From positions 124,001 through 188,000 of the forward strand of contig BPIL01000002.1 in NCBI GenBank assembly GCA_026004095.1: a DNA stretch of 64,000 nt. The letters are read 5' to 3'. Source of the DNA: Meiothermus sp. (GTDB lineage Bacteria > Deinococcota > Deinococci > Deinococcales > Thermaceae). The stretch's first letter is position 1; each line of letters opens with the position of its first letter. Shown one piece after another: positions 52,741-62,900 of this stretch. Below the pieces are notes generated by a model that made no database searches, was not told the origin of the DNA, and saw only the letters and a program-made list of their open reading frames with translations. Both the position numbers and the translations under genes were made by a program.

Positions 52741-53008
52741 ACTTGCGCAGCCCAAGCTTTTCGATCAGTGCTTTGTAGCGGGCCTTGTCTTTACTTTCCA
52801 GATAGCTCAAGAGCCGCTTGCGCTGACCTACCAAGCCCAGCAGACCCCGCTTGGCCGCCATGTCCTTCTTATTGACTGTGAGATGGGCCGACAGGCGGTT
52901 GATACGTTCGGTGAGCAGGGCTACCTGCACCTCGGTCGAACCGGTATCGCCAGGCTTGTGGGCGTGTTTTTCGATAACGCTAGCTTTTTCTTCTCTGGTA
53001 AATGGCAT
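52739..53008 (-). CDS. rpsO: 30S ribosomal protein S15
   Basis: 89 residues from ATG 53008 behind GAGGAG, exactly the usual length. [64 protein letters not shown] are S15 sequence. Binds 16S rRNA helix 22/20 junction early in 30S assembly. Gene order rpsO-pnp is conserved among many bacteria. Confidence 0.97.
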   Translation of the reverse strand: MPFTREEKASVIEKHAHKPGDTGSTEVQVALLTERINRLSAHLTVNKKDMAAKRGLLGLVGQRKRLLSYLESKDKARYKALIEKLGLRK

Positions 53009-53078
53009 CTGTATCTCCTCGTCGGGTGAGCCGCAGTCTGCTGACCGGGGCTTCCTCATGGCCCATGAGAGGGGCCAG

Positions 53079-54245
53079 CTAAGAAGTATAGCGGCGCCTG
53101 GACGTAGGGTCAAGCCAAAATAGTACCAGGGCGGCGGCGGAGAGGGTGGCCGCGGTAAAAAAAGCCACACTGGAACCGAAATGCTGCCACAGCGCACCAA
53201 ACAGGGCGCTGGCCGGCAGCAGGAGCAGGCCTACCAGGGTATGGTAAAGCCCAATGGCGCTGGCTTTTTCGGCTGCGGGGATGATCTGGGCCAGATAGGC
53301 CCGGCTGCTCCCTTCGAAAGCCGCGCTGTACAGCGCGTACAGCAGGAACAGGAGGACGCCCTGCCAGGTGGTGTTGCTGAGTCCAAATCCCAGGTAGACC
53401 AGGGCATAGGTCATAAAGCCCAGCATTACCAGGGCTTTAGCCCCCACCCGGTCGGCCAGCGAACCCAAGGGATAGGCCATAAGGGCATAGAGCAGGTTAT
53501 AGGCGGTGTAGACCAGGGTGGTCTGGCTTGCGCTTAACCCCAGGTCATTCAGGCGTAGAATCAGAAACGCATTGGAAGAAAGCCCCAGTGTGGCCACCCC
53601 AGTAACCAGCAAAAACCAGCGATATTGAAGGGAGAAAGCCGATAGCTGAAGGGGTGGCAGGGGCCTGGCCTGGCTTCTCTTCTCTCGTAAAAAAAGCACA
53701 ATGACCAGGGTGGCTAAAAGAGCCGGTATGGCCGAAACCCAGAACACCCCCCGAAAGCCCAACAGGGGTAGCAGTAAAAAAGCCAGCAGCGGCCCGATGG
53801 TTGCGCCCAGGCTGTCCATGGCGCGGTGAAACCCGTAGGCCCGCCCGTAGCTATCCTGGCTGGCTGCCTCGGCAATCAGGGCGTCCCTGGGTGCGGTGCG
53901 CAACCCTTTTCCTACCCGATCCAAAAAGCGGTAGGCCAGCACCTGCCAGGGGGCCATTGCCAGGGCCAGCAGGGGCCGCAGCAGGGCTGGGAAGCCGTAG
54001 CCCAGCAGAATAAGCGGCTTCCTGGCGGCCATGCGATCGGAGATGCGCCCCCCAACCACCTTGAACAGGCTGGCGGTGGCCTCAGCAACGCCCTCTACCA
54101 GCCCCACCACCGTAGTAGAAGCCCCCAGCACCCCGGTTAGAAACAGCGGGAGCAGCGGGTAGACCATCTCGGAGGCGATGTCCGTAAAAAAGCTGACCGC
54201 GCCCAGAACGTATACTGCGGGGGGTAGTTTCTTCACCAGCTCCAC
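53079..54245 (-). CDS. MFS transporter
   Basis: About 388 residues, 12 hydrophobic helices. The loop 2-3 motif [15 protein letters not shown] and [15 protein letters not shown] in the second half are typical of the major facilitator superfamily, and [20 protein letters not shown] is characteristic of a multidrug-like subgroup. The start is uncertain: GTG 54245 ([15 protein letters not shown]), GTG 54236 or the upstream TTG 54275. Substrate unknown. It lies between cbaA and rpsO on the same strand. Confidence 0.85.
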   Translation of the reverse strand: MELVKKLPPAVYVLGAVSFFTDIASEMVYPLLPLFLTGVLGASTTVVGLVEGVAEATASLFKVVGGRISDRMAARKPLILLGYGFPALLRPLLALAMAPWQVLAYRFLDRVGKGLRTAPRDALIAEAASQDSYGRAYGFHRAMDSLGATIGPLLAFLLLPLLGFRGVFWVSAIPALLATLVIVLFLREKRSQARPLPPLQLSAFSLQYRWFLLVTGVATLGLSSNAFLILRLNDLGLSASQTTLVYTAYNLLYALMAYPLGSLADRVGAKALVMLGFMTYALVYLGFGLSNTTWQGVLLFLLYALYSAAFEGSSRAYLAQIIPAAEKASAIGLYHTLVGLLLLPASALFGALWQHFGSSVAFFTAATLSAAALVLFWLDPTSRRRYTS

Positions 54246-54326
54246 TCTATGCCCAACTTGTGCGATAACTGCCAAGGCATGCCCCCTGCCGGTTTATCCA
54301 GGGGCATTCCTTCTGAGAGGGGGAAG

Positions 54327-56009
54327 CTACCAGAGCCGCTGGCCCGGGACGGGGTTCATGTTGGTGAACATCTGGAAGAGCACCGGGCCATAGGCCAGCA
54401 CCACCAGCACCACCGCAAGGCCAAACCAGAACCAGACCCGTTCGGTGAGCTGGGCCAGCCCGCTGCCCTCGGGCTTGGACATTACCTCGGTGAAGGGCAC
54501 CTCGGGGAGCACCTGGCCGGGCTCCCGGCGGTTTTGCAGGGCCGTGGCGAAAATCACATAGAAGAACAGCAGGGCCGCGATGAACAGGATAACCCCTGCG
54601 ACGATGTTCAGCGCCATCCAGGCCGCGCTTTCTTTGTAGGCCTCCATGGCGATGGGGCTGGCGGAAATGTGCGCGCGGCGGGGGATGGCATAGAGGAAGC
54701 CCATCCAGTGCAGGGCGAAGGTCATGATGAACATGCCCAGGAACCACAGCCACTGTGAGGCCACGGCCATTCCGCGGGCGACGAGGGGTTTGCCGGTCAG
54801 GTGGGGAATCAGCCAGAAGGCCGTGCCCATGGCGGCCATGGTCACCAGGGTGCCCACTTGCAGGTGGAAGTGGCCTGGGATCCAGACGGTGTTGTGCACG
54901 TTCTGGTTCAGGTTGAAGCTGGCATTGACCATACCGCCGGCCCCGCCCGGAATGAAGGCCAGGAAGCCCAGCAAGAAGGCCAGCACGGTGGGGTTGTTCC
55001 AGGGCAGGGCTCCAATCCAGCCCAGCAGGCCCTTACCGCCGTTGGCCCGGCCTGCGACCTCGAGCGAAGCCGCGATGGTAAAGGCGGTAATCAGGCTGGG
55101 CACCGCCACCAGCATGGTCAAGACGGTGTGGATCATCTTCCAGTAGGGGGCGATGCCGGGGTCGGCGAACTGGTGGTGGAAGCCCACCGGCACCGAGAAC
55201 AGCAGGAAGAGGATAAAAACCAATCTCGCTAAAGGGTCGGAGACCAGCTTGCCCCCGGCCAGCCTGGGCAGGGTTACGTAGGCCAGGGTGTAGGCCGGCA
55301 GCAGCCAGAAATAGACGATGGGGTGGCCGGTGTACCAGAACAGGGTGCGCATCAAGAGCGGGTCTACCCCCGCTACCAGCCCAAACGACCAGGCAATCAG
55401 AAACAGCGCCTCCACTACCAGCCCCAGGCTGGCCAGGAACCACATCAGCCAGAAGGTAACCGCCATGAAGGTGGCCAGGGGGGTGATTTTGCCCGGGTTG
55501 GCCCTGCGCCAGCGGGCCCACATATCCAGCACCAGGTAGATGCTCAGGTAGCTCGAGAGCACAAAAATAGCCGCGCCCAGATAGAAGGCCCAGTGCGCCT
55601 GGAGGGGGGCATAAAAGGTGTAGAGCACCGAGGCTTCGTTGAGCAGCAGGGGCACGGCGGCCAGGAGCAGCCCGCCCAGCGCCATCCAGAACGAGACCCA
55701 GGCCAGGGTCATGTTGGGCCGCAGGCCCAGTTCCCGCGCCGGCAGGTAGACCATGATGGTCTGGGCGAAAAGCTGGGTAAACACGATGGCATTGAGCACC
55801 CCGTGGAGGGTCAGCCCCTGGTAGTAGTTCTGGAAAACCGGCTTGAGCAGGGGGTAGAGATCCAGACCCCCATAGTTCATGGCCTGGAAGGGGCCAAAAA
55901 ACGTGCCCAGGGCCAGGGCCGCAAAGCCCAGCATCATCATGTACAGGGCGTACTTCTTTTCGGGTGCAGATGCGTAGGCATCGTAGTTGAACAGGGTTTT
56001 GACTGCCAT
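54327..56009 (-). CDS. cbaA: ba3-type cytochrome c oxidase subunit I
   Basis: Catalytic heme-copper subunit of the B-type oxidase that works at low oxygen. 560 residues against about 562 in the Thermus enzyme. FGPFQAMNYGGLDLYPLLK, the heme-ligand helix YYQGLTLHGVLNAIVFTQLF, the CuB His-Tyr pair in YTGHPIVYFWLLPAY, VGFHHQFADPG and the heme a3/b histidines in VWIPGHFHLQVGTLV are visible. It lacks the A-type D-pathway residues, as expected for ba3. It follows cbaB by 12 bases. Confidence 0.96.
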   Translation of the reverse strand: MAVKTLFNYDAYASAPEKKYALYMMMLGFAALALGTFFGPFQAMNYGGLDLYPLLKPVFQNYYQGLTLHGVLNAIVFTQLFAQTIMVYLPARELGLRPNMTLAWVSFWMALGGLLLAAVPLLLNEASVLYTFYAPLQAHWAFYLGAAIFVLSSYLSIYLVLDMWARWRRANPGKITPLATFMAVTFWLMWFLASLGLVVEALFLIAWSFGLVAGVDPLLMRTLFWYTGHPIVYFWLLPAYTLAYVTLPRLAGGKLVSDPLARLVFILFLLFSVPVGFHHQFADPGIAPYWKMIHTVLTMLVAVPSLITAFTIAASLEVAGRANGGKGLLGWIGALPWNNPTVLAFLLGFLAFIPGGAGGMVNASFNLNQNVHNTVWIPGHFHLQVGTLVTMAAMGTAFWLIPHLTGKPLVARGMAVASQWLWFLGMFIMTFALHWMGFLYAIPRRAHISASPIAMEAYKESAAWMALNIVAGVILFIAALLFFYVIFATALQNRREPGQVLPEVPFTEVMSKPEGSGLAQLTERVWFWFGLAVVLVVLAYGPVLFQMFTNMNPVPGQRLW

Positions 56010-56021
56010 TGAGCGCTCCTT

Positions 56022-56504
56022 TTACGGCTCCACAATGAGCTTGCTGATCATGTTGGCGTGCCCGATTCCGCAGTATTCGTTGCAGATGATGGGATACTCG
56101 CCGGGCCTGGTGAAGGTGTAGCTAACCTTGGCAATTTCCCCCGGTATCACCTGTACATTGATGTTGGTGTTGTGCACGTGGAAGCTGTGCTGTACGTCCG
56201 GCGAGGTGATGTAGAAGGTGACTTTCCTACCCACCTTGAACCGCATCTCTGCCGGCAGGTAGCCGAAGGCAAAGGCCTGCACGTAGGCCACGTACTCATT
56301 ACCGATCTGTTCTACCCGCGGGTTGGCAAAGTCTCCCTCGGTACGCACCTTGGTAGCGTCGATGCGACCTGCCCCCACCGGGTTGGTGTTGCCCATAGTG
56401 AGCATTAGATAGCCCACCAGGATGATGAAAACCGCAATCATGGCCAGGCCGAAGAAGATCCAGGCCCGCTCGTAGCGCTCGATGACGTGTTCCTGGTGTT
56501 CCAT
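56022..56504 (-). CDS. cbaB: ba3-type cytochrome c oxidase subunit II
   Basis: CuA-bearing electron entry subunit. 160 residues, one N-terminal transmembrane helix (IFFGLAMIAVFIILVGYLML) and a periplasmic cupredoxin domain. CuA ligands are H106 (SPDVQHSFHVHNTN), C141 and C145 (IICNEYCGIGHANM), H149 and M152; residue 143 supplies the backbone carbonyl and is Glu here where the Thermus protein has Gln. Between cbaD and cbaA in the order seen in Thermus. Confidence 0.96.
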   Translation of the reverse strand: MEHQEHVIERYERAWIFFGLAMIAVFIILVGYLMLTMGNTNPVGAGRIDATKVRTEGDFANPRVEQIGNEYVAYVQAFAFGYLPAEMRFKVGRKVTFYITSPDVQHSFHVHNTNINVQVIPGEIAKVSYTFTRPGEYPIICNEYCGIGHANMISKLIVEP

Positions 56505-56507
56505 ACC

Positions 56508-56621
56508 CTACCCCCTTGCCAGGTGCATAAAGAAGTGGAAAAACCAAAAAGCCAGGATAAAAACCGTGACCACACCGACAACCAACAAAGCTCCAACGGG
56601 TCGCTGCTCTTTTTCTTGCAT
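56508..56621 (-). CDS. cbaD: ba3 oxidase subunit IIa, 37-residue membrane peptide
   Basis: Small gene: ATG 56621 behind GGGAAGGGAG, stop TAG at 56510-56508, 3 bases before the cbaB start. It encodes MQEKEQRPVGALLVVGVV and continues as a single helix (VTVFILAFWFFHFFMHLARG). The Thermus ba3 subunit IIa is a 34-residue one-helix peptide that starts with a few charged residues, a PxGAL motif and ends in ARG, just as here. It packs against subunits I and II in the known structure. Confidence 0.88.
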   Translation of the reverse strand: MQEKEQRPVGALLVVGVVTVFILAFWFFHFFMHLARG

Positions 56622-56663
56622 AGCTCCCTTCCCCCTCTGGGGGAAGTCTAAGAACCTGGTTAG

Positions 56664-56677
56664 AGGACATGTGTCCT
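56664..56677 (-). promoter_or_regulatory. inverted repeat upstream of the ba3 oxidase genes, candidate operator
   Basis: AGGACA-tg-TGTCCT inverted repeat 43 bases before the cbaD start. A possible -10 (TAGACT on the minus strand, about 56650-56645) lies downstream, placing the repeat over the -35 position, where a CRP/FNR-like activator often binds. The regulator is not known; ba3 is made under low oxygen in Thermus. Confidence 0.4.
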
Positions 56678-56783
56678 AGGGAAGAATGTCCCCAACGGCA
56701 TTTGTTTACCTATGGGCTAAAAAAGTTTATGGCGTTCATTAGGCTCGAGCACGCGCATGCGGTAGCAAGGAACTTAAAAACGG

Positions 56784-56789
56784 TATGAT
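56784..56789 (+). promoter_or_regulatory. -10 box of transketolase gene (leaderless type)
   Basis: TATGAT ends 8 bases before the ATG at 56798. No ribosome site lies between, and no clear -35 box is present. Confidence 0.4.
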
Positions 56790-56797
56790 TGCGGGGT

Positions 56798-58759
56798 ATG
56801 ACCGAGACGCCCCCCATTGCCAAAACCGCGATTGATGCCATTCGCATGCTGGCGCTGGATGCTGTCGAGCAGGCCAAGTCGGGCCACCCTGGGATGCCGA
56901 TGGGCATGGCCCCGGCGGCGTATGTGCTGTGGACGGAGTTTTTGAAGCACAACCCCAAAGACCCCCACTGGCCGGCTCGAGACCGCTTTGTGCTCTCAGC
57001 GGGGCATGGTTCGATGCTGCTCTATGCCCTGCTGCACCTGACCGGCTACGATCTATCCATCGAAGAACTCAAGCGCTTCCGTCAGTGGGGTTCCAAGACC
57101 CCCGGGCACCCCGAGTACGGCCACACCCCCGGCGTCGAGGTGACCACCGGGCCCCTGGGGCAGGGTATCTCGACTGCCGTTGGGATGGCTATTGCCGAAC
57201 GCAAGCTGGTGGCTGAGTTTGGCGAAATTGCCGAACACTACACCTACGTTATCGCCTCGGACGGCGACCTGATGGAGGGGGTGAGCGCCGAGGCCTCCTC
57301 GCTGGCCGGGCACCTGCGGCTGGGCAAGCTGATTGTGCTCTACGACGACAACGAGATCTCCATTGACGGCAGCACCGCGCTGGCTTTTACCGAGGATCGC
57401 CTTAAGCGCTACGAGGCCTACGGCTGGCACGTGGTGCCGGGGGTGCACGGGGAAGACCTCGAGGCCATCCGGGCGGCCCTGCGCGAAGCCCAGGCCGACC
57501 CCCGCCCCAGCCTGATCTCGGTGCGCTCGATCATCGGCTTTGGCTCGCCCCTGGCCGGCCACCACAAAGCCCACTCCGACGCCATGGGGCCCGAAAAGGT
57601 GGCGGCCACCCGGCAGGCCCTGGGCTGGCCGTATGCGCCTTTTGAAATCCCGGAGGAGGTGTACGCCCACTACCGGCAGGCCATCGCGCGGGGCCAGCAA
57701 GCCCAGGCCGAGTGGCAGGAGAAATTGGAGGCTTTTGCCAAGTCCCACCCCGAGAAAGCCGCCGAGTTCCAGCGCCGCCTGCGCCGTGCGCTCCCCCTGG
57801 GCTGGGAAAGCCACCTCCCCCGCTTTAGCGCCGGGGAGAAGCTGGCTACCCGCGCGGCCTCGGGTAAGGTGCTGGAAAAACTGGTTCCGGTGCTGCCGGA
57901 GCTGGTGGGCGGTTCTGCCGACCTCACCCCCTCCAACAACACCCGCACCCCCGATATGACCGATTTTGGCCCCGAAAACCCCGGCGGGCGGTACATCCGC
58001 TACGGGGTGCGGGAGCATGCCATGGGCGCGGCCATGAACGGCATCGCCCTGAGCGGTGCGCTGCGCCCGTATGGGGGTACTTTTCTGGTCTTTTCGGACT
58101 ACATGCGCCCGGCCATCCGTATGGCGGCCCTGATGGGCACCCCCACGGTTTTTGTCTTCACCCACGACTCGATAGCGGTGGGGGAGGACGGCCCCACCCA
58201 CCAGCCCATCGAGCACCTGATGAGCCTGCGGGCCATCCCCAACCTGTGGGTGGTACGCCCCGCCGACGCCAACGAGACCGCGGCGGCCTGGAAGCTGGCC
58301 CTGGCGCGCACCGACGGCCCCACCGCCCTGATCCTGACCCGCCAGGCGTTGCCGGTGCTGGCGGGGGTGCGCCTCGAGGGGGTGGAGCGCGGGGGTTACA
58401 TCCTCTCCGAGGTGCCAAACCCCCAGGCGGCCATTGTGGCGACCGGCTCGGAGGTGGCCCTGGCGCTGGAAGCCCAGCAACTGCTGGCCGAAGAGGGGGT
58501 TGCGGTGCGGGTGGTCTCGCTGCCCTGCTGGGAGGCCTTCGAGGCCCAGCCCGAGGACTACCGCCAGGCCATCCTGCCCAAAAGCCTGCCCACCCTGGCC
58601 CTCGAGGCCGGTACGACGCTGGGCTGGGAACGCTACGCCCACAAAGCGGTGGGGCTCGATCGCTTTGGCGCCAGCGCCCCTTATGCCGATGTGTACAGCA
58701 AGCTGGGCTTCACCAAAGAGCGGGTGGCCGCCGAGGTGAAGTCCCTGCTGGGGGTTTGA
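56798..58759 (+). CDS. tkt: transketolase
   Basis: Thiamine-diphosphate enzyme of the pentose phosphate pathway. 653 residues from ATG 56798 (an in-frame GTG at 56789 overlaps the -10 box). Blocks: [60 protein letters not shown], the ThDP motif [22 protein letters not shown] to [10 protein letters not shown], and in the pyrimidine domain [20 protein letters not shown] and [25 protein letters not shown]. Full length, nothing unusual. Confidence 0.96.
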   Translation: MTETPPIAKTAIDAIRMLALDAVEQAKSGHPGMPMGMAPAAYVLWTEFLKHNPKDPHWPARDRFVLSAGHGSMLLYALLHLTGYDLSIEELKRFRQWGSKTPGHPEYGHTPGVEVTTGPLGQGISTAVGMAIAERKLVAEFGEIAEHYTYVIASDGDLMEGVSAEASSLAGHLRLGKLIVLYDDNEISIDGSTALAFTEDRLKRYEAYGWHVVPGVHGEDLEAIRAALREAQADPRPSLISVRSIIGFGSPLAGHHKAHSDAMGPEKVAATRQALGWPYAPFEIPEEVYAHYRQAIARGQQAQAEWQEKLEAFAKSHPEKAAEFQRRLRRALPLGWESHLPRFSAGEKLATRAASGKVLEKLVPVLPELVGGSADLTPSNNTRTPDMTDFGPENPGGRYIRYGVREHAMGAAMNGIALSGALRPYGGTFLVFSDYMRPAIRMAALMGTPTVFVFTHDSIAVGEDGPTHQPIEHLMSLRAIPNLWVVRPADANETAAAWKLALARTDGPTALILTRQALPVLAGVRLEGVERGGYILSEVPNPQAAIVATGSEVALALEAQQLLAEEGVAVRVVSLPCWEAFEAQPEDYRQAILPKSLPTLALEAGTTLGWERYAHKAVGLDRFGASAPYADVYSKLGFTKERVAAEVKSLLGV

Positions 58760-58951
58760 ATGGTTCAGACGGTTCTTTCCAATCTGCCCGCGCTGCTTTT
58801 TACCCTGGCCCTGGGGGCCGCGCTGCTGGGTTTGCTGGTCTGGGCGCTGGCTGTCCAGGGCGCGGCCAGCAAGCGCACGGCGCAGGTTTTATGGGCCCTG
58901 GCGGCGGGCTTGGGGCTGGTAGGCCTGATTCGGCTGGTGGTTACACCGTGA
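58760..58951 (+). CDS. small two-helix membrane protein after transketolase
   Basis: 63 residues, the ATG directly following the tkt TGA, so translation is coupled. Two hydrophobic helices (LLFTLALGAALLGLLVWALA and VLWALAAGLGLVGLIRLVV) with a short basic loop (QGAASKRTAQ). No family recognised. Small size makes the call depend on codon bias and coupling. Confidence 0.65.
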   Translation: MVQTVLSNLPALLFTLALGAALLGLLVWALAVQGAASKRTAQVLWALAAGLGLVGLIRLVVTP

Positions 58952-58992
58952 GCCGCGGATGGGTTTTGAACTGCAATAGTAGGGTGTGAGCC

Positions 58993-59907
58993 ATGCCCAA
59001 GCACGTGGTCAGTGTTTCGATAGGTTCCTCCAGGCGCAACTCTAAAGCCGAGGTGTATGTGGAGAGCCTGGGGGAGACCTTTGTACTCGAGCGCATCGGC
59101 ACCGATGGGAGCTGGGAGAAGGCCATCGAGCTGGTAAAGGAACTGGATGGAAAGGTAGACGCCTTTGGGCTGGGCGGGGCCGACCTCTACGTGTACGCGG
59201 GTAGCCGCCGCTATACCTTCCGCGACGTCGCGCGCATGGCCCGGGCCGCCCGGAAGACCCCCATGCTGGACGGCTCGGGGCTGAAGCACACCCTCGAGCG
59301 CAACGCCATCCGGCTGCTCGAGCCACAGATTGGCTGGAAAGACAAAAAGGTGCTGGTGCCCAGCGCGGTAGACCGCTTTGGGCTGGCCGAAGCACTGGAT
59401 GCTGCGGGGGCCCAGACGCTCTTTGGCGACCTGATTTTTGGCCTGGGGGTGCCCATCCCGCTTTACCGCCTCTCGCTGCTGCAAAAAATCGCCTACATTC
59501 TGCTGCCCATCATCACCCAGCTTCCCTTCCAGTGGCTTTATCCCACCGGTGAAAAACAGGAAAAAGAGGTGCAGGACTGGCGGCAGCGCTACTTCGAGTG
59601 GGCCGACGTGGTGGCCGGGGACTGGCACTATATGCGCCGCTTCATGCCGCCCAGTATGCAGGGCAAGGTCATCCTGACCAATACCACCACCCCTGAGGAC
59701 ATCGAGTTCATGCGGGCCCGGGGCATCGCCAAGCTGATTACCACCACCCCCCGCCTGGCAGGCCGCAGCTTCGGTACCAATGTGATGGAGGCTTTTATTG
59801 TGGCGGTGGCCGGCAAGTATCCCCTGAGCGAGGCCGATTACCTCGAGTACATCGAAAAGCTCAACCTGCGGCCCGAAATCACCGAATTACAGCCCACGCC
59901 CGGATGA
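58993..59907 (+). CDS. quinate 5-dehydrogenase-like conserved protein
   Basis: 304 residues. Proteins of this kind are annotated in Thermus and relatives as quinate 5-dehydrogenase, but the usual shikimate-dehydrogenase signatures are not obvious here. Seen are an N-terminal VSVSIGSSRRNSKAEVYV segment, DAFGLGGADLYVYAG, VLVPSAVDRFGLAEALDAAG (a possible nucleotide-binding turn), a hydrophobic helix YILLPIITQLPFQWLY, and VILTNTTTPEDIEFMRARGI. The reaction should be treated as unproven. The end overlaps the convergent GH13 gene by 21 bases. Confidence 0.7.
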   Translation: MPKHVVSVSIGSSRRNSKAEVYVESLGETFVLERIGTDGSWEKAIELVKELDGKVDAFGLGGADLYVYAGSRRYTFRDVARMARAARKTPMLDGSGLKHTLERNAIRLLEPQIGWKDKKVLVPSAVDRFGLAEALDAAGAQTLFGDLIFGLGVPIPLYRLSLLQKIAYILLPIITQLPFQWLYPTGEKQEKEVQDWRQRYFEWADVVAGDWHYMRRFMPPSMQGKVILTNTTTPEDIEFMRARGIAKLITTTPRLAGRSFGTNVMEAFIVAVAGKYPLSEADYLEYIEKLNLRPEITELQPTPG

Positions 59908-62900
59908 CCGCCGGCGCCGCAGGTAGTTTGCCAGGCCTTTCGCATCGCCCTTGGCCAGGTAGGATGCCTGTTTAGCCCAGGTGCCCAGGCCGGGGGCCCG
60001 CCTTATTCCGGCCTCGGCCAGCGCTGCGCGAAGGGTGCTCTCTTTGGCTTTGGCAAGCTGGGCGTAGGTGGAGATGCCTGCAGCCTGTAGTGCCGCTGCG
60101 ATTTTGGGGCCGATGCCCTTGATGCGCTCGAGGTCGTCCTGGGGGCCCCTGGCCTTGGGCTTGCTTTTGGCAGCGGGTGAGGAAACCTTTGCCGAAGCCT
60201 TGCGGGTGGGGCGGGCTTTTTTAGACCGGGGTTTTTGCGCGATGGCTCGTAGATACCCGTCCACCGTAAAACCCGAGTCCAGCGCGGCCTGCTCGAGCTT
60301 TTGCTGCAGGGCTTGCCAGGTTTTGCGCAGATTCACGAGCCGGGCGGCAGGTTTTCTCTGTGCGATGTACAGGGCCTGCCCCAGCTTCCCCAGGCCCTCG
60401 AGCCAGGCCTGATGGGCCTCGCGGTTGAAGTAGACCTGCTCCTCGAAGCGGTTGACCCCTAAAAAACTTTGCACGGCGGGGTCTTGCAGCAGCCTGGGCA
60501 TCTGCTGGGGTAGGCGGCTTGGCTTCAGCGCTAGCTCACCCTGGGCCAGTAGCAGCTGGGTGAGGCCCACCGCACGGCGGGCGGCGGCCTCCTCCAGGCC
60601 CAGCTCGCCCAGGGTCTGCTCCAGCACCCGCCCCAGCCGCCACTCCTCCAGGTGCGCCGGGCTTCCTAGGCCATGGGTAAAGGCCCAGCCCAAAAGCGCG
60701 CCGCCGGTCTCCAGCGTGTGGGGGCCGGCCTCGAGCACCCCCGCCAGACCATCCAGCACCTGCTGTACCGGCAGCAGGGTCGGTTTGCCCTCGGCGTGCG
60801 CCTCGATGCCCCTGTACAGCGCCAGAAGCTTCTCCTGCACCTCTTCCCGCAAAGCCCCGTCCAGCCCGCCCCGGTCGGCCAGCAGCCTGCGGAACAGGGC
60901 CGGGCTCACCAGCGCGCGGAAGGGTTGCAGGATGGGCCCCAGCCAGAGCTCCTGCCGGGCCTCGGCCACGCTGGGAACGCCGCGCCCGGAGAGCATCTGG
61001 GCCAGCCGGGCATAGGTGCCGTCGTGGTCGTAGACCTCGCGCCAGTCCAGGAACACCTTGCGCTGGTAGGGGCCCAGCTCCAGGTAGAGCCCCTGCTCGT
61101 GCAGGGCCTGGTTGTTGTGCAGGTGCTCGAGGCCCGTCACCAGGTCGCGGAAGATGCTAAAGGTGCGGGCGTCGTAGCTGAGCTGCAGACCCTGCCCCAG
61201 CCCCACCCGCCGGTTCTCGCGGCCCTGTGCAGTTTTGAAGGGCTGGGCCACCGACTGCCGCACCCAGATTCGGGTTTCGGCGTTTTTGTTGTGGTACACC
61301 ACCAAAGCCCGCTCGCTGCCCGCCCGATTGGAGTAAACGAACACATCCTCGTTGACTGCGTCGCCGGTCTGGGCATCGTAGAACACGAAATTCTCTACTT
61401 CAGCAAATAGGTGGCGCTTTTTGAGCAGGGGGAAGATCTGCTGCTGGTGGTAGGCGATCAGGCCCTCGTCGGGGGCCTCGTCGTAGTAGGCCCGGCGGTA
61501 CTCCATGCCGTAGCGTTCGGTGAGCCCCTCCACCTGCCCGTGGCCCAGCATGGGCAGGCCCGGCAGGGTGGCGCACAGGGTCATCACCCCGAAGTACTTG
61601 TCGCCCTTGCCAAACTGCTCGATGGCGGTTTTTTCGTCGGGGTTGTTGAGGAAGTTAACGAAGCGTTTGAGGATTTCCGGCTCGAACTCGAGCGTATTTT
61701 TCACAATCTGCCGGTACTCGGCGTTTTTTTCGTCGCGCAGCATGTTCATGAAGGCCGAGTTGTAGACCCGGTGCATGCCCAGGGTGCGCACGAAGTAGCC
61801 CTCCATCATCCAGAAAGCCTCGGCCAGCAGCAGGGTGTTGGGGACCTCCACCGCGACCCGATCCACCACCTCGCGCCAGAACTCCCTGGGCATGGCCCGG
61901 TCGAAGTCTTCTTTGCTCATGGCGAAGGCGGCCCGGCTGGGCACCGAGGCCCCCCAGGGCGAGCCCCCCGGTTCCGGCCACCACAGCCGCTGGATGTGGC
62001 GCTTGGCCAGGGTCATGGCCGCGTCGAAGCGGATGATGGGAAACTGCCGGGCCACGTGCAGGATGGTCTGGATCACCGCCTCGCGCACCTCGGGCAGCAG
62101 GTAGTTGAGCTGGGCGGTGTCGTTCCAGGGCATGGCGGTGCCGTCGTTGCCGTGGTAGATGTAGCGCACCTCGCCGGTCTGCCGATTAACCCATTTGAAC
62201 ACCACCGCCGCGTCGGTCTTGTCGTAGTAGTGGTCTTCCAGGAAGATGCCCACCCGCTCGTCGGACGACAGATCCGGCCCGTTGAAGGTGTAGCTGGGGT
62301 AGGGCGGGTAGGGAAGCTGGATAAACCAGTCGGGGTGCTCCACCACCCAGCGCCCGTCGATGCCCACGTGGTTGGGCACCATGTCCGAGGCCAGGCGGAG
62401 GCCATGGCGGGCGGCTTTTTGCCGGAGCACCTCGAGGGCCTCCTCACCCCCCAGCTCTTTGGCAATCACATAGTCGTGCAGCGCGTAGGCCGAGGCGATG
62501 GCCTCGGGGTTGCCCATTCGCTGCTTGATGCGCGCTGAGGCTTTGCTGCGCTCCCAAAGCCCAATGAGCCACAGGCCCGTCACCCCCCAGCTTTGCAGAA
62601 GGGCCAGCTCCTCCTCGGGAATCTGGTCGAGGGTTCTGATCTCGCGGCGGTATTTTTTGGAGAGCTGATCCAGCCAGACATAGGTGTTCTTGGCGATCAG
62701 GACGCAGCGCGGCATCCAGTCCAGGTCGGGGCTGAAGGCCTCGGGTTCGGGCTCGGAGAAGAGCCGCCGGATGTCCAGCATCTCACTCTGGCCCCCGCCC
62801 CCACCGCCCGGCCCATCAAAGTGAACCGGCGCGGCAAACGAGCGCCCCTCCTCGCGGATCACGTCGAGGCCGACCAGCATCCGGTAGTAAAAGCGCCCCA

